NCBI GenBank assembly: GCA_020440405.1
Contig: JAGROF010000007.1
Coordinates: forward strand, 1 to 6,160
DNA from: Chlamydiia bacterium
GTDB lineage: Bacteria; Chlamydiota; Chlamydiia; Chlamydiales; Simkaniaceae
Direction of reading: 5' to 3'
DNA: 6,160 nucleotides
Position 1 is the stretch's first letter. Each line of letters starts with the position of its first letter. Shown in pieces: positions 5,991 to 6,160 of the stretch. The notes below the pieces were generated by a model, which was given only the letters and a program-made list of their open reading frames with translations, ran no database searches and had not been told where the DNA came from. The translations under genes and the position numbers were made by a program.

Positions 5991-6160
5991 GACAACTGCG
6001 AGAGTTAGGGCTTTTGACATTTAGATGTATTCAAGCGTGTTTAAGAAATCCTGTGTTTTTATTCATGGGCGTGGGAACGCCTCTCATTTACTTGGCTCTT
6101 TTCACCCCTTTACTAGGGACTTTAGCTGTAAGAGGAGGATTGGATACACAGAATGTTCTC
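5987..6160 (+). CDS. ABC-2 type exporter permease, DrrB-like, N-terminal fragment (runs off window)
   Basis: The first 58 codons of the membrane partner of the preceding ATPase. The segment MRQLRELGLLTFRCIQACLRNPVFLF is a cytosolic amphipathic lead-in. It is followed by a first membrane span around FLFMGVGTPLIYLALFTPLL (residues about 25-43) and the start of a periplasmic loop. The RNPVFLF...P-LIYLALF-PLL pattern is typical of ABC-2/DrrB permeases of about 250-280 residues. The start overlaps the ATPase stop by 4 nt and has a good ribosome-binding site, so the two are surely one operon. The rest of the protein, including the ABC-2 signature near the C-terminus, lies outside the window. Confidence 0.9.
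   Translation, partial: MRQLRELGLLTFRCIQACLRNPVFLFMGVGTPLIYLALFTPLLGTLAVRGGLDTQNVL

Overview
The window looks like bacterial chromosome, probably from an environmental ('chlamydia-like') member of the Chlamydiae or a similar Gram-negative host-associated bacterium. The lineage is inferred from general resemblance: an autotransporter ending in Phe sits next to gap and a lineage-specific basic protein. I could not test it. Base composition is moderate, coding is dense, and there is no sign of phage, insertion sequence or CRISPR.

Layout. (1) Plus strand, 3-1066: the 3' end of gap (glyceraldehyde-3-phosphate dehydrogenase), then after 26 bp a GTG-started, highly charged protein of unknown function. 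(2) Plus strand, 1116-1199: a tRNA-Leu(UAA) with a good sigma70-type promoter that overlaps the stop codon of the preceding gene. (3) 1200-1399: a 200-bp stretch without a recognisable gene, holding an 8-bp perfect inverted repeat. (4) Plus strand, 1400-1761: a small cupin whose N-terminus and body lie in different frames, joined across a run of eight A. It is either a recent frameshift, a sequencing error, or a slippage-decoded gene. (5) Minus strand, 4897 to 1780: an autotransporter followed 40 bp later by an alpha/beta hydrolase. (6) Plus strand, 5022-6160: a DrrA-like ABC ATPase overlapping by 4 bp an ABC-2 type permease that runs off the end, diverging from the autotransporter across a 124-bp promoter region.

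The most distinctive item is the autotransporter. After a signal peptide it carries eight consecutive units of 46-49 residues, each with the rhythm of four short beta strands, then a proline/charge-rich linker and a C-terminal beta-barrel ending in Phe. It lacks the GGA(I/L/V) and FxxN repeats of chlamydial Pmp proteins. The repeat plan resembles HAF-type or propeller-like repeats, so an eight-bladed beta-propeller displayed at the cell surface is a testable idea.

How the genes work together: the ABC pair forms one exporter unit by clear translational coupling. The autotransporter and hydrolase may share a transcript. No functional link between these units and gap, tRNA or cupin is visible beyond proximity.
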